The notes under the pieces are model-generated. The model ran no database searches. It was not told where the DNA came from and was given only the letters and a program-made list of their open reading frames with translations. DNA of 64,000 bases from Acheta domesticus (Eukaryota > Arthropoda > Insecta > Orthoptera > Gryllidae): positions 30,152,271-30,216,270 of the forward strand of contig JAHLJT010000631.1 in the NCBI GenBank assembly GCA_031308135.1, written 5' to 3'. The number at the start of each line of letters is the position of its first letter. The first letter of the stretch is position 1. Shown here piece by piece: positions 44,914 to 56,041 of the stretch. Made by a program: the position numbers and the translations under genes.

Positions 44914-45859
44914 TGATTGCGCTACGGCTTGGCCGAGGCCAAGGCCTGCCGAGGAGGCTTCACTGTTTATGTTTTCAATAATGGCACTTGATGAAAATGA
45001 AATATGAATGAATCACTGCACAAAAACACAGTACTAAACGAATTGCACTAAACACTGTTGACTTCTACTAAACACTGTTGGGCTGAGTAGACCGCGAGAA
45101 TGGCACGGCCTCTCCGGAGCTCACGAAAAAAACGGGTACAACTGATTAACCGCTACTACAAACAGAATTCACAATTAACATTCCAAAATGAAGAAATAAA
45201 ATAATGTTTGAAACTTATTTCGAAGTTGAAAATAATTGGATATAGGATTTGCTATTTCTTTTGTTTCATCACCTTTCTCGCTGTTCCAAAGATGAAAGAG
45301 TTCCTGCTTCTATTCACCCTTAAATTTTGAAGTTATTTCCGTGTTTGGATCACATTCGAATGCCACCAGAGCTTGTTGATTTTAGAACGCCATCAACAGT
45401 TTTGACATTGAGGTTGCAGCACAGGACGCAGTTTCGTTTCCGTTCCTTCATCATTACTGTCGATGAGGTTTTCTTCACTGATGATTTACCGAAGCTCTTG
45501 TACAATGAGCTCATTATAATGAGAGTTGCACAGATCCTGAATGGCGTTTCTGTTCATTTGGCCAAAACCTTTACCTCCAATTTGGCGCAACTGAATTCAA
45601 TTATTTTACAATTGTGTTATTCTATAAAAAAAATTGACATTTCATCTTTGTAATTTTTGAAGGAAGTTATACTGCGAGCTCCGAGGTCTGCCGAGTTTGT
45701 TTTCCAAATGATGATGATAAAGGAAATGAAATGTGTTCGCTTCCAAAGAAAATGTACGACCAAAAGAGCACTCGCGAATGTTAAAACCGGGAGCATTTCT
45801 CTAATCACGAATGTCCGGAACTCGCGAATAGCGAAACCGGGAATGTCGAGGGATTACTG

Positions 45860-47300
45860 TACATACATGTATTGCTGGGGACTAAAAAAGAGTGGTAGTC
45901 TTCCATATTCATATTTCTCCGCCAGTGACGTAGGATTCGTCGAGTGCAAAAAGGAAAGAACTTCGTCCCGAAACAGTGGCCATTTAAATGCCTCCCAAGA
46001 CGCGCAGAAACCGCAGCATTCTTACGAGCGGATGCCTTTTAAAGCGCGTCAGTTATTCTTTTATTAGGAAATGCCTTGCTCATGCAAGAACCAAAAGGCC
46101 TGTGCCCTCAAGAATACTTTCTGAAGCGGACATTTTCTTTGGACCCGTTTCACTGCTTTTTTCCCCCTTTGCATTCGTGTATAATGTCTGCGGTGTTATG
46201 TTTATGATGATGTTATATAATGATGATATAAAAAATTACTCGCAAAAAGAGATCAATATTATGTCAGTAATTTACAATCGAAGCAATGTTTAATTTTCTC
46301 ATTTCTCATTTTTTCAAAAAGGAATACCTTATGTAAGATGTATTGGATAGTAAATTGAAAATAACTAACAGACATTGAATCATCTCTCCTAGAAATCGCT
46401 GGCTGATGACACCATATGTGAGTAAGAAAGTCTCACCGCATTTGCAGCAAAGAACACGGAGTGTGACGACCCGAGTCGTCTGGACCATCACCGTCACTGC
46501 CACCACCTCCTATCCGTGTCCCTGCTCTTGCCATTGCCCACTATGTCTCACCAGAGAACCATACTGCTTCACCACGTCTCTGATCGCTTCTTTCCGCCAC
46601 CCGCCGGTTTGGCAGACCCAACACTTACATATTCAACAGACCTCTCTTGCCCTCGGCGGCACTCCCCGCACAATTTCTTGTGGCCCTCTGCTTATTATTT
46701 CATAAAAATGCGATTTTGCAAATGGTTTAACTGTATTCATCAACCATGGAATTAGTGCAACTATTAGAAATGGTTACCATACCGAAAGAAAGTTTTCAAA
46801 GTGTCATCTTTTGTTTTTAAAATACATATAGCATATTTTAAGCAAATAAGCGTATTTGGCACCACTGGTATTGTTGGTTTAAAATGTATTAATTTCAGAA
46901 GTAAGCAATTCCCCTTTTAAAAATCGCTGATCTCGAGGTTTTGTGAATAAACTTTTTCTTTTAAAGTTCCTCCCTCCTCCTGCTTAGTCCAAATGACATC
47001 CGGTAAACACACAAGCCATTCAGTGATACCTCGCCTGCCAGTGCTTTCATTAAAATTATCATATCAGGAAACTCTCACGGCATTCATATTGTGAGATAGT
47101 GCACCCTCTTGTTACTATATTGTTTCACAAATTGGTCATAATTGTACGCATAAAGGGATTTTTCTGCTCAAACTCACAACGTGTAGTTCCAATATTTCAC
47201 TAACATCAACGTAACTTTAGAACAAAACAATATCTACAGTCTTTTCTTGCTTCGAGCTTCTCTATTCCACTGATAGCTGTATAACTGTGAGCAACACTTG
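45860..47300. other. No gene recognised
   Basis: Frames of up to 101 codons that match nothing known. No element ends identified between the Tigger element and the GC-rich domain. Confidence 0.5.
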
Positions 47301-47742
47301 TCGTTTACTCTCTTTCGTAATCAACATACCCATCCAACCAGCCTTCGCCCTTTCTTCCATTTCTCTATCACAGCCCGTTTTTTCAATTCTCTCCCCTCAC
47401 GAGCCAGCACACCCACCTACCCCAGGCCATTACAGGAAACCCGTTCTTCCTTTCCTCTGTCCACTTCCGCCTACTTACGTAGGGTTCTCTTTCCGCCGCA
47501 TTTTCCCATCCGCGCCACTCGGTCGTCTCCGCAGCTGATGTAGCCCCTCGGGTCCCCGCCAACGTCTCCGTCACCGCCCCGAGGCGCCTGCCAGGAATCT
47601 GCGCTGGGAGGCTGGCTGGAAGGTTGGCTGGCTGGGCGGCCGTGCAGACGAATGGACGGGCAAGCCACCGAGTGGGCGAGCGGGCGGGACAGCAGGCGGA
47701 AGAGCGGGCGAGTGGGCGGGCGGGCGATCGATTGATCGAGTG
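47300..47742. other. Pyrimidine-rich then GC-rich flank of the 20-bp satellite
   Basis: The plus strand is C/T-rich to about 47600 and then switches to G-rich with gggcggg and ggctggctggctggg runs that merge into the satellite. No gene assigned. Confidence 0.5.
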
Positions 47743-48143
47743 AGTGAGTGAGCGAGTAAGACAGTGAGTGAGCGAGTAAGCGAGTGAGTGAGCAAGTGAG
47801 CGAGTGAGTGAGCGAGTAAGCGAGTGAGTGAGCGAGTAAGCGAGTGAGTGAGCGAGTAAGCGAGTGAGTGAGCGAGTAAGCGAGTGAGTGAGCGAGTAAG
47901 CGAGTGAGTGAGCGAGTAAGCGAGTGAGTGAGCGAGTAAGCGAGTGAGTGAGCGAGTAAGCGAGTGAGTGAGCGAGTAAGCGAGTGAGTGAGCGAGTAAG
48001 CGAGTGAGTGAGCGAGTAAGCGAGCGAGTGAGCGAGTGAGTGAGCGAGTGAGCGAGTGAGTGAGCGAGTAAGCGAGTGAGTGAGCGAGTAAGCGAGTGAG
48101 TGAGCGAGTAAGCGAGTGAGTGAGCGAGTAAGCGAGTGAGTGA
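47743..48143. repeat. 20-bp satellite array (about 20 units)
   Basis: Head-to-tail copies of cgagtaagcgagtgagtgag, near-perfect except for a few units around 48020-48060 that carry gagcgagtgag variants. The minus strand has no stop in any frame. Since three 20-bp units make 60 bases, all three minus frames encode the same L/T/H/S/R repeat, giving overlapping frames of 312-327 codons. That proves it is repeat DNA and not coding. Motif and composition resemble the complement of the array at 11.5-11.9 kb. Confidence 0.95.
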
Positions 48144-48640
48144 GCGGGCCGGCGTGTGGTTCGCGGGCGGGCGCGGGTGCGGACAGGCGGGAGGGCGAGT
48201 GGGAGCAGGTAGGCAAGCGGGCCGGGGGGAACGGGGCGGGGCGGGCGAGAGAGGGCGCGGGGCAGGCAGGCGGGAGGGCGGGCGCGTGAGCGGGAGCGGG
48301 GCCGGGCGGGCGAGCGCGGTGGCGGGCGGCCGAGGTCTGGGGTGGGCGGGCGGGCGGAGCCGACAAAAAGCCTCTGCGCGCCGCTCAGAGCGGCGCCAGT
48401 TGGCGCGCACATGGCCCGCACTCACGCCCCGCCCCGCCCCGCCCCGCCCCGCGCCACGCCACGCCACGCCCTTCGGAGACGAACGCGCGCCCTGGAGGGA
48501 GGGGCGCAACGAGCGGGTGGAGGGATTGGGGTGGTGGGGAGGGAAGGGTTCCGTGGCTGAACAAGTGAGCGTGCAGTGAGAATGCAGACATTGAAGCGGA
48601 CGGTTGGCAAGCGGGGAAGTGCCCGCCCACTCGATGCCAA
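48144..48640. other. GC-rich, CpG-rich island
   Basis: Extremely GC-rich, with gggcgggcgg runs, then repeated ccccgccccg and ccacgccacg motifs at 48426-48470. Frames on both strands are open by composition. Candidate CpG island adjoining the satellite. Confidence 0.55.
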
Positions 48641-49242
48641 ACGGCCGTGGTGATGTCTGGGTAAGCGAGCCAGTGGGTGGATTGGAGGATGTACGAGTCG
48701 GGTGCAGTGGCGGTGAGGGAGATTATCGATCGGCTAATTGTTCGGCGGGTGAGCCGAAGGGTTAGTAGTGGTCTGGAAGGTGAGCATAAATATGGGCGAA
48801 TGAGTTAAGAGTGAGGCGGGTTGGAGCGGATGAGTTCGTGGGAGAAGGCGGCCAGTCGAGAAATGGGTCATGTTGGTGGGACCGTTTCAAAATTAGTCAA
48901 CACTCGGCGTTAGGAGGGTAAATGAGGAAAAGGGAGGGCATGGCAATGAGAGAATCGTGGGAAGGACAGGTTCAACTCAAGAAGGAAGAGAATCGACGCA
49001 TTTCCGAACGTGTGGGTGTAATGTGAGATTCTTGAGGGAGCGAGCGGGTGGGAAGGGAAAGGACAGAAAGAGTGCGGAAATTGGTGAACGGAATAGGATA
49101 GGACGGAATGTGGGTTGATGGGTAGGTAACTTTGGCAATTCGGGAGAATAAAAAGGGTGAGGGATTAACAACGGGCACGTGAGCGATCGTCTTGAAAGTA
49201 CTGTGGGATCCCGGTGGGGCTGCTAGGTAAGAAAGGAAAAGA
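48641..49242. other. Purine-rich, no gene recognised
   Basis: G/A-rich, probably diverged units of the array that follows. No unit could be aligned with confidence. Confidence 0.4.
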
Positions 49243-49600
49243 AGCTGAAGTGAAGAAATTTGGATGTGTCGGTGAGGAGAATGTAGTGAATTGGGATGGC
49301 ACTACATGGATAGATCGGGCGTCCCCTGAGAGGGAGAGGTTGCGGAGAGTCAAGGCAAGGAAGTTGATGTGAAGAAATTTGAATGAGTCGGTGAGGAGGA
49401 TGTAGTGGACTGAGATTGCGCTACATGGGTAGATGGCGAGTCACGTGGGAAGGAGAGGTTGCGAGGACGAGTAAAGGGGAGCTTCCATAGCTGAAGTGAA
49501 GCAATGTGGATGAGTAGGTGAGGTGGATGTAGCGGATTGGGATGGCGCCAGAAGGGCAGATGGGGCGTCGCCTGAGTGGGTGAGGCGGAGCGAGTGAGGA
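49243..49600. repeat. Three diverged ~123-bp tandem units
   Basis: gctgaagtgaagaaatttgg at 49243 recurs as gttgatgtgaagaaatttga at 49363 and agctgaagtgaagcaatgtg at 49489. Each is followed by a gtcggtgaggaggatgtagt-like block and an attgggatggc block. Periods are 120 and 127 bp. Confidence 0.85.
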
Positions 49601-49815
49601 GGGGGAGTGGGCGGGCGGTCCTCGACGTATCCTTGGCGCCCTCCTCGCGCTGCGGTCGCCTCTCGGCGGTTACGCCCTGCCGGCGCCGCGCCGCCGGTGC
49701 CGCGCCGCACCCGCGCTAAACCACCGCCGCCGTAACGAAGGGCGTCCCGCAGGGGTCTTCAGCGGGGCGCGCGCCCGGCCACGCCCGGCGCTGCGGCCCC
49801 TCCCCCTCCTCCAAG
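49600..49815. other. GC-rich, CpG-rich island end
   Basis: A GC-rich block ending the 47.3-49.8 kb domain, with a sharp return to AT-rich DNA at about 49815. An 89-codon minus-strand frame is not recognised. Confidence 0.45.
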
Positions 49816-50078
49816 AAAACTGTGTAACCACCTTAACCCCCTTCAGACGTTATTTATTTTGTACTTGGAATACATTTTTTTTATTGTCGTAAACAGTGTC
49901 GTTTAGTTCCCCTTCAAAGTTATAGAGAGGAGCAAAAATTGGCGAAGCAGGTTCTCGAAGAGTCAAAGATGTTACATAAATTATAATTGTGTTCAAACCG
50001 GAACAGCACAGAATGCATATAAAATTGATGTGCATAATTATGTACACTGGGTCTGAAAAAAAATTCAAAAAGATTTTG

Positions 50079-50428
50079 TAAGAAGATATTGTGGAGCCAA
50101 AAGCTTCTGCCAATGCTAACAAAGAGTGGCATGATTACATTAGGTTACCAATATGCACCAATATTCAGGAACATCTAGTCAAAAGAATATTTGAGTTATT
50201 AGATATACTCAAATAGAAAAAATAAAACATTCTGGATCGCCCATTGTATCTAAAAAAGAAAAAAGAACTATAAGGAAAACATGTAATCACTTTTTAAAAT
50301 ATCTTTCAAACATATTTTTTAAGAAGATATTGTAGAGCCAAAAGCTTTTGCCAGTGCTAGCTAACAATAAATGGCATGATTACATTAGTTTAACAATATT
50401 CACCAATATTCTCAAGTCAGGAACGTCC
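50079..50428. repeat. Direct duplication, ~105-bp units 242 bp apart
   Basis: aagaagatattgtggagcca at 50079 recurs as aagaagatattgtagagcca at 50321. The similarity continues through aaaagctt.tgcca, tggcatgattacatta and caccaatattc. The duplicated period is 242 bp; the second half of each period is diverged. Confidence 0.85.
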
Positions 50429-50951
50429 TCGTACACGTTCACCCAGCGTCTGTATTACTAATTTCCACTCCGCCCTCAAATTGAAAGAAAATGGTGTCGT
50501 TAGATACACAGAAAGTGGGTAAAAATCTAAACACAATGAAACTTTCCATTTTGACGTAAGAATGTAAATATTTGATTGAATGGAATAGGTTAACATCTGT
50601 TATCTCGTACTTGTAAAAGTATTCTGCCATTGTTTTAACACAGACACTATACTATAATTTTTGCAAATGTATTAACTTTTTTGACGTTTTCAGCCTAATT
50701 GCTGCCTTTTTTCCAAAAAGATTAAGTCTAACTTTGTGAGAAAGAAAGTAGTAAAAGATTTGAATTTTATATTTTATATAAAACAATTGTCGATGTTATA
50801 AAAACCAATCAATTTTGACGTAATCTGCATGAAAGAAGATATTAGTAGATACAATATTTCACCATCTTCCCTGATAATACACTACATTAAATCTCAATGA
50901 TTTTGTTGAATGTTTCAGGTAAATGAAAAAGTCACCGTTATTATATATATG
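50429..50951. other. AT-rich, no gene recognised
   Basis: Nothing identified except a tgtttcag|gtaaat sequence at 50911-50924, a weak match to a combined acceptor-donor site. Confidence 0.5.
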
Positions 50952-50953
50952 TA

Positions 50954-51527
50954 CCGTCGACTCCGGTTATAATTGAACTTCTGGGGACTAACATGTTTCG
51001 TTCACTATGTCAGAGGTTCACTATATCCGATGATGTCAAAATTAAGTGGAATTTTTCCACAATTATTTATTTTGTTAATGTACCGCAAAATTCATTAACT
51101 GCATAAACTGAAAATTTCATATCTTTATTTGTACTTAAAAAAATAAATTATTTTCAATTGTTTACTTCGTACATTTTTCATTAGATCCTTCTCCAGAGTT
51201 CGTACTCTCTCCATTCTCTATTCTGCATTGTTCACTGTCTCTAACACTGTAAGTATCGCAATGCAGTCTTGACATCTTTAACTGTTTGCCTCTTGCGCTG
51301 TTGGGAAACCGTCCCACTCTCCGAAGGTCCTTTTAAGCGCCAAATAGTATACGAGATCGAATTAATTTCCAGGGCTTATTTCCTATGTTCACCATTGCCG
51401 AGGTTCAGGTCCTATAACTGAATCTTCTTATGCTTATTTGTAATGTAAGTGAAACGGGTCCAGTGACTTAAGTTCACTATAACCGAGGGTTCACTATATC
51501 CGAGTTCACTATAACCAGAGTCGACTG
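50954..51527. mobile_element. pogo/Tigger-type element, copy 1 (CAGTCGACTC family)
   Basis: The ends ccgtcgactccggttataat (left) and, from the other strand, cagtcgactctggttatagt (right) are inverted repeats. TA is duplicated at 50952-50953 and 51528-51529. Subterminal gttcactata motifs repeat on both sides. A minus-strand segment near 51230-51340 (reading KRQTVKDVKTALRYL) may be a remnant of a pogo-type transposase C-terminus. A second copy begins at 63862. Confidence 0.88.
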
Positions 51528-51529
51528 TA

Positions 51530-53000
51530 GTTCGCGCTGTCGCTACAGCAGTGCTCCATCCTCTCGACAATGTCAGCGCTGAAATGAAGAGGAACGACAG
51601 GCTGTTCCAACTCGACCTTGAACAGCGCGGGTTGTCGCGCCAGCGATGACAGCAGACCTCTGCGATGGCACACTCTCACACATGTGAAAGTTTCGGACGA
51701 CTCTACTGGTGTTAAAATTCATATTCCAATAAAAATACTAAAATGGTATATCGTGGAACGACGGTGCAATGATGAATGGTAATACTTCGGTATGAAATAC
51801 ATGACGACCCGTGAGAGGATGGGTGTCGTAAACGTCATGCGAGTGTATTAGTGCTTTGCGTTTTATTCAGTATTTTTCTCCGAATAAAGTAAACTAATAG
51901 AAGTAGAACCTAATTAAAATTTCGGCCTTTTCCTCTAGTGGTGTTTCGTTCATATGTAATTCACCCCGATTCAGAATTTTATTATTTTGCTCTATGAATG
52001 CGATTTACTATCACCATCTAGTCGTCTTGACACTACAGTTGTAGTATAAAAATCGAACAAAGATTTAACAACACCTATTGCCAATGATGAATTGCGACAC
52101 AATGGTTGGACTGGAAACATCGCTGTGATGGGTCTGAAGACTACATTATAATGAATCCGTATCCATAATTATAAAACGAATGGCAGCCATTAATAAGTGA
52201 CGTATACAAATGTAGTAGAAAAGTGATCACGTGTGACATTAGGAAAAATAACGTATTTTGTAAAAAAGAACGTTTTCGACATGAGGCCGAAAAATCTTCG
52301 TATCTCACCGCTACGAGCGAAGTAAAATTACTTTGACCACTTGTGTCGTATCAAGATTTGTAAATATCCTTACTGGTATACATTTTTTTGGAACAAGTCT
52401 TTTAATTGAACAATGAGATTACGTTAACTTAAGATCAGCTGTTACTGAAACGGTCAGTAGATAGCTCTCGAAGCAGGTCAAACGAATTGATTTCATTCGT
52501 TTATTGCATTGATATTGCAATATGAATTCCGAAGGAAACCTAAAGTGTAATAAGAAGTGAACATTGGAAACGACAAATTCGTCAATCAACTGCATCTCCA
52601 ATCTGCGTACCAACGTTACTACCACTTTTCTCATCACTTTCAGCATGTATTTTCAACCCCATGAATAGGTCTGGAATTTGCATTCTTCGATATACGGAGT
52701 GGAAAGGAATCTCTCTATAAAATATGATACATTTTAATTTGACGATTTCAATGACAATTTCAAACAAATTTATTTCATAGCTACCTCTGGCAACGCTTCC
52801 TCCAAGTCCGGTTGCAAACCACACCAAGCCCATTTGTTTCAATTTCTTTTGCAAAAGTGACTCACTGAAAGCTTCGCACAATTTACAAATTCTACTGACA
52901 ACTTCGCATCATTTCCCCTTGCGGACACCCACCCGCCTGTTCTCTGTATATTAAATTCCTTCCTCCCCATTTGAAATAGCGTCGAACGAAATGCGTTGGG
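51530..53000. other. No gene recognised
   Basis: Mixed composition with frames of up to 99 codons, none of them recognised. Confidence 0.5.
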
Positions 53001-53830
53001 CAAATCCGCTTCCCCGGAATAGCAATACGCTTCGCTGCGGCGCTGCTGGCTGGGCAGCCCCGGCCCGTTACAGCGGCTTCCTCGACTGCCCCGCGGTGAA
53101 GCCCCTGCTTTAGGGCCATCGGAAGGCACGTTACGAGCATCGGGTGCGACCCGGAGCGCCGTCGCCGCCGCCTCCACTGCCGCCACCGCCGCTGCTAACA
53201 CCGTCGCCTTTGCTCTCGCCGTCGCCCATAGGCCCCCGCCTTCGCCTTTGCCTTCGTCTTCACTCTCGCCTTCGCCCTCGCCTTCGTCTTCGCCCTCGCT
53301 TTTGCCTTCGCACATGAGCCCCCGCCTTCGCCTTTCCCTTCGCCTATGCCCTCTCTTTTGCCTGCGTCTTCGCCCTCGCCTTTCCCTTTCCCCACGCACC
53401 CTCGCATTCGTCTTCGCCATTGCCCTCGCCTTCGCCACTGCTCTCGCCATCGCCCTCAGCCTCGCCCTCACTCCGCCGTCGCCTCCGCCCTCGCCTGCGC
53501 CCTCGCCTCCGCCCTCACCTCCGGCCTCGCCTCCGCCCTCGCCTCCGTCCACGCCTCCGCCCTCGCCTCCGCCCTCCCCTCCGCCCTCCCCTCCGCCCTC
53601 CCCTCCGCCCTCCCCTCCGCCCTCCCCTCCGCCCTCCCCTCCGCCCTCCCCTCCGCCACCGCCTTCCCCCCTTCCCTTATCCTCGTTGCGGCCACCGCCA
53701 TCGCCACTTCCGCCATTTCCTTCCCGCCACCATCACCTTGGCGCCTGTGGCGACCGCAGACGAGGCGGGGGGACGGGGCGGCGTGAGGCGAGCGCGGCCG
53801 CTGGCCGGGGGCGGAGGGCGCCAGTGTGAC
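53000..53830. repeat. GC-rich pyrimidine-biased simple-sequence domain with 12-bp tandem units
   Basis: Plus strand C/T-rich, built of cgccttcgcc and cctccgccct motifs. The clearest part, 53570-53660, is a run of about seven cctccgccctcc 12-mers. Frames of 146-274 codons on both strands encode Pro/Ser or Glu/Gly/Arg repeats and are artefacts. Confidence 0.8.
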
Positions 53831-54002
53831 GCCCTCGGGCGCGCGAGTCGATGGCCCGCGAAGTGGGCGACAAGCCAACGCCCGTTAACCATCTCCGTTG
53901 TGTCCGCCGCGCGGCCCCTTCGGCTGCGTCTTCCGGGGTCTTCGCCTCAAGCCGCCCCGCCCCTCGCTCTAATCCGCTTCTCATCTCTCTCGCTCCTCTA
54001 CT

Positions 54003-54245
54003 TTATACTTCGGTTTTTCTTTCTTGTCGCACGGGGGGGGGGTATCAATAAAATGGAATATCTCACAGTACTTCGCGTCGTTCTCGGCTGTGCCGCTAGG
54101 AGTCGCATGATCGCGACTGTATGGAGCAGTGCTGGCGATCATGCGATTCCTGGCGGCACAACGGAGAACGACGCGAAATACCGTGAGATATTCCATTTTG
54201 ATGACCCCCCCCCCGTGCGCCAAGAAAGAAAAACCGAGGTGTAAC
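54003..54245. mobile_element. Palindromic fold-back MITE, family A, copy 2
   Basis: The best-preserved copy. The left half (cttcggtttttctttcttg, then aatggaatatctcacagtac, then gtgccgctagg) and the right half, from the other strand (cctcggtttttctttcttgg, aatggaatatctcacggtat, gtgccgccagg), pair over nearly 120 bp and meet near 54124. A run of eight to nine g's or c's lies in each arm. Non-coding. Confidence 0.9.
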
Positions 54246-54564
54246 ATGTCTTATTTTTTGTTTCATTTTCCAAACAAACGAAGAGATTAGACAGATAATG
54301 CAGATATAGAGAGGCAAGTGATCGAAAATGTAGAAACCAAACAACTCCAATGGTAATGAGAATGCATGCTGACAGAACACCAAAATTTGCGTTTGAGTGA
54401 ATCCCTTCCGAAAGAAGAAAGCGAAGAAGGCCAAGGAAGCCTTGGAAGTCCGTCATCGATTCGACAATGAACACCGGAAGAATAGAGGAAGATGCCTGGT
54501 AGAATAAAAAAACATTGGGCCTGTAGAGTGCGAGAAACGGTCATTAGAACTGTAAACAACACGC

Positions 54565-54565
<1 letters not shown>

Positions 54566-54642
<77 letters not shown>

Positions 54643-54643
54643 T
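54566..54643. repeat. (AAT)n joined to (ATT)n, perfect palindrome
   Basis: About 12 taa/aat units to 54600, then about 14 att units. The junction makes a long AT-only palindrome able to form a hairpin or cruciform. Confidence 0.95.
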
Positions 54644-54649
54644 TCCACC

Positions 54650-55960
54650 CTCGCCTCCTGCTCTTATTGGGCATTCATTAGCATTCTTCTGTATGTTACT
54701 CTTCTCTGAAAATCTGAACCTCTCGGGTACTATCCCTGATTCATTTTTATGAATCCTGCGTTCGCCTCTCCTTCACATTTCATTTTTCCAGCCAGTAGCT
54801 GTTTTTATGTTCTTTCTCTCCCCATTTATCGTTAACTTTTTGCATCGTTTCCCAAGATTTTTCCGATGCTCTATTCAATCTCATTTGCTTTGTCCCCTTC
54901 GTTGCTCGTATTTCCCATGTCATGGAGCCTCTCTACTTGTTTTCTCACTTTCTGATTCCGTCGTGTCTACGACGATGCTCTCTCTCTCTCCACTAACTTC
55001 TCGTCCTTTCTCCGTCTGACCGCACTCTAATTCCCCTCACAGTTGCACCTCAGACTTCCCTGCTGTTTCCCATTTCATGCGTGACGCAGGAAATGTTTTC
55101 TTGTATTTTATTAACTCTACCTACCGCACGGCAACCCTGGCCTCTCTTGCGACTTCGTCTTCCTTCCCTCGTTGGTGCGACCTTTTCTCGCACGCTCCTT
55201 CACCCTCCCGATCGCCTACTCCCCCTTCCCTTCGATCCTGTCGCCGTCGAGGGCGGCTGTTGGTGGAGACTACATTTCTCCTGATCTCTCTCTCTCTCTC
55301 TCTCTCTTTCTCCCTCTCTTTCTCTCTTTTTCTCTCTCTTTCTCTCTCTCTCGCTTTCCAATTTATCCCAAAGTGTCATCTCGACCTGAAATTAATTCAC
55401 CATTCATTTCTTTCATTTCTCCCTCCCAACGTCTCGCGTTACTGAAAACGAGATCACCTTACTTTTCTGCAGTGTACAACTTCTGCGCTCGTAATCACCT
55501 CCACTGATTGGCATTCGACGGAGTGCCCACCAATAAAGACGTACATTTTTCTCACTCTCCTTTTCTTCCATTTTCTCTCAAATCTCTTGAAAGTTCCCTC
55601 TGATCCACAGTCTGCTGCCTCCTCCTCCCTTCCTCTGACTCACGCTCTGTTTCGCCCTTCCTGCTACCCACTACCTGCCGTTTCGCCCAATCCTCCTCCA
55701 TCTCAGCTTCTCGCGCGCTCCTACCTTTACCACCTCGTTCCCTGCTCGTCCTACATTCCCTACCTAGCGGGGTATTGGTGATGAAGGAACGTCCATAACT
55801 CTCTTGCATTTTCTTCCAAATCCCTTCCAGCCTCACTCTGATCCACCGGTACCTTCCTGCCGCTCTGTCGACGCATTTTATGATCACATTCCGCCTGTTT
55901 TCTCCTCCTTTCCTCTTAGTTCCTACTCCTCTAATTCCCATCACTGTAACTTAAAACTCT
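54650..55960. other. Pyrimidine-rich domain; (CT)n at 55284-55352
   Basis: The plus strand is strongly C/T-biased for over 1.2 kb, with a ct microsatellite interrupted by ttt. Frames up to 130 codons follow this bias and were not recognised as genes. Confidence 0.55.
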
Positions 55961-56041
55961 AACTGTAGATGGTAAGCATAAAAAAAGAGAAAAGAAAGAC
56001 GCGACGTAAAAAAAAGAAAGAAGCTAAACTCTCATCCAAAC

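Larger units (their letters stand above)
40589..45135 (-). mobile_element. Full-length Jockey-clade LINE with 12-bp target-site duplication
   Basis: A 4547-bp minus-strand element flanked by perfect direct repeats gtacaactgatt at 40577-40588 and 45136-45147. It has a 5' UTR (45135-44914), ORF1 (44913-43447), ORF2 (43505-40751, one frameshift), a 3' UTR and a short A-tract (seen as t's at 40589-40595) against the left duplication. The perfect duplication and near-intact frames indicate a recent insertion. Confidence 0.93.
40436..45859. mobile_element. pogo/Tigger-like DNA element carrying an inserted Jockey LINE
   Basis: The termini cagtaatccctcaacattcg (left) and, from the other strand, cagtaatccctcgacattcc (right) are inverted repeats of the pogo/Tigger type. 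TA is duplicated at both ends (40434-40435 and 45860-45861). Subterminal gcgaatgttaa motifs occur on both sides. Without the LINE and its 12-bp duplication the element is about 865 bp, so it is non-autonomous. The 108-codon frame at 45327-45653 inside it was not recognised as a transposase. Confidence 0.85.

Noticed and set aside
1..48143. Tandem arrays considered as CRISPR
   Set aside because: Units are contiguous with no spacers, and the genome is clearly eukaryotic.
47383..48509. Three overlapping minus-strand frames of 312-327 codons rich in L/T/H/S/R
   Set aside because: All three frames encode the same rotating peptide of the 20-bp satellite. Real genes use one frame.
53248..54244. Frames of 136-274 codons on both strands
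   Set aside because: Pro/Ser and Gly/Glu/Arg repeats from pyrimidine-rich simple sequence; the longest also runs through the MITE at 54003-54245.
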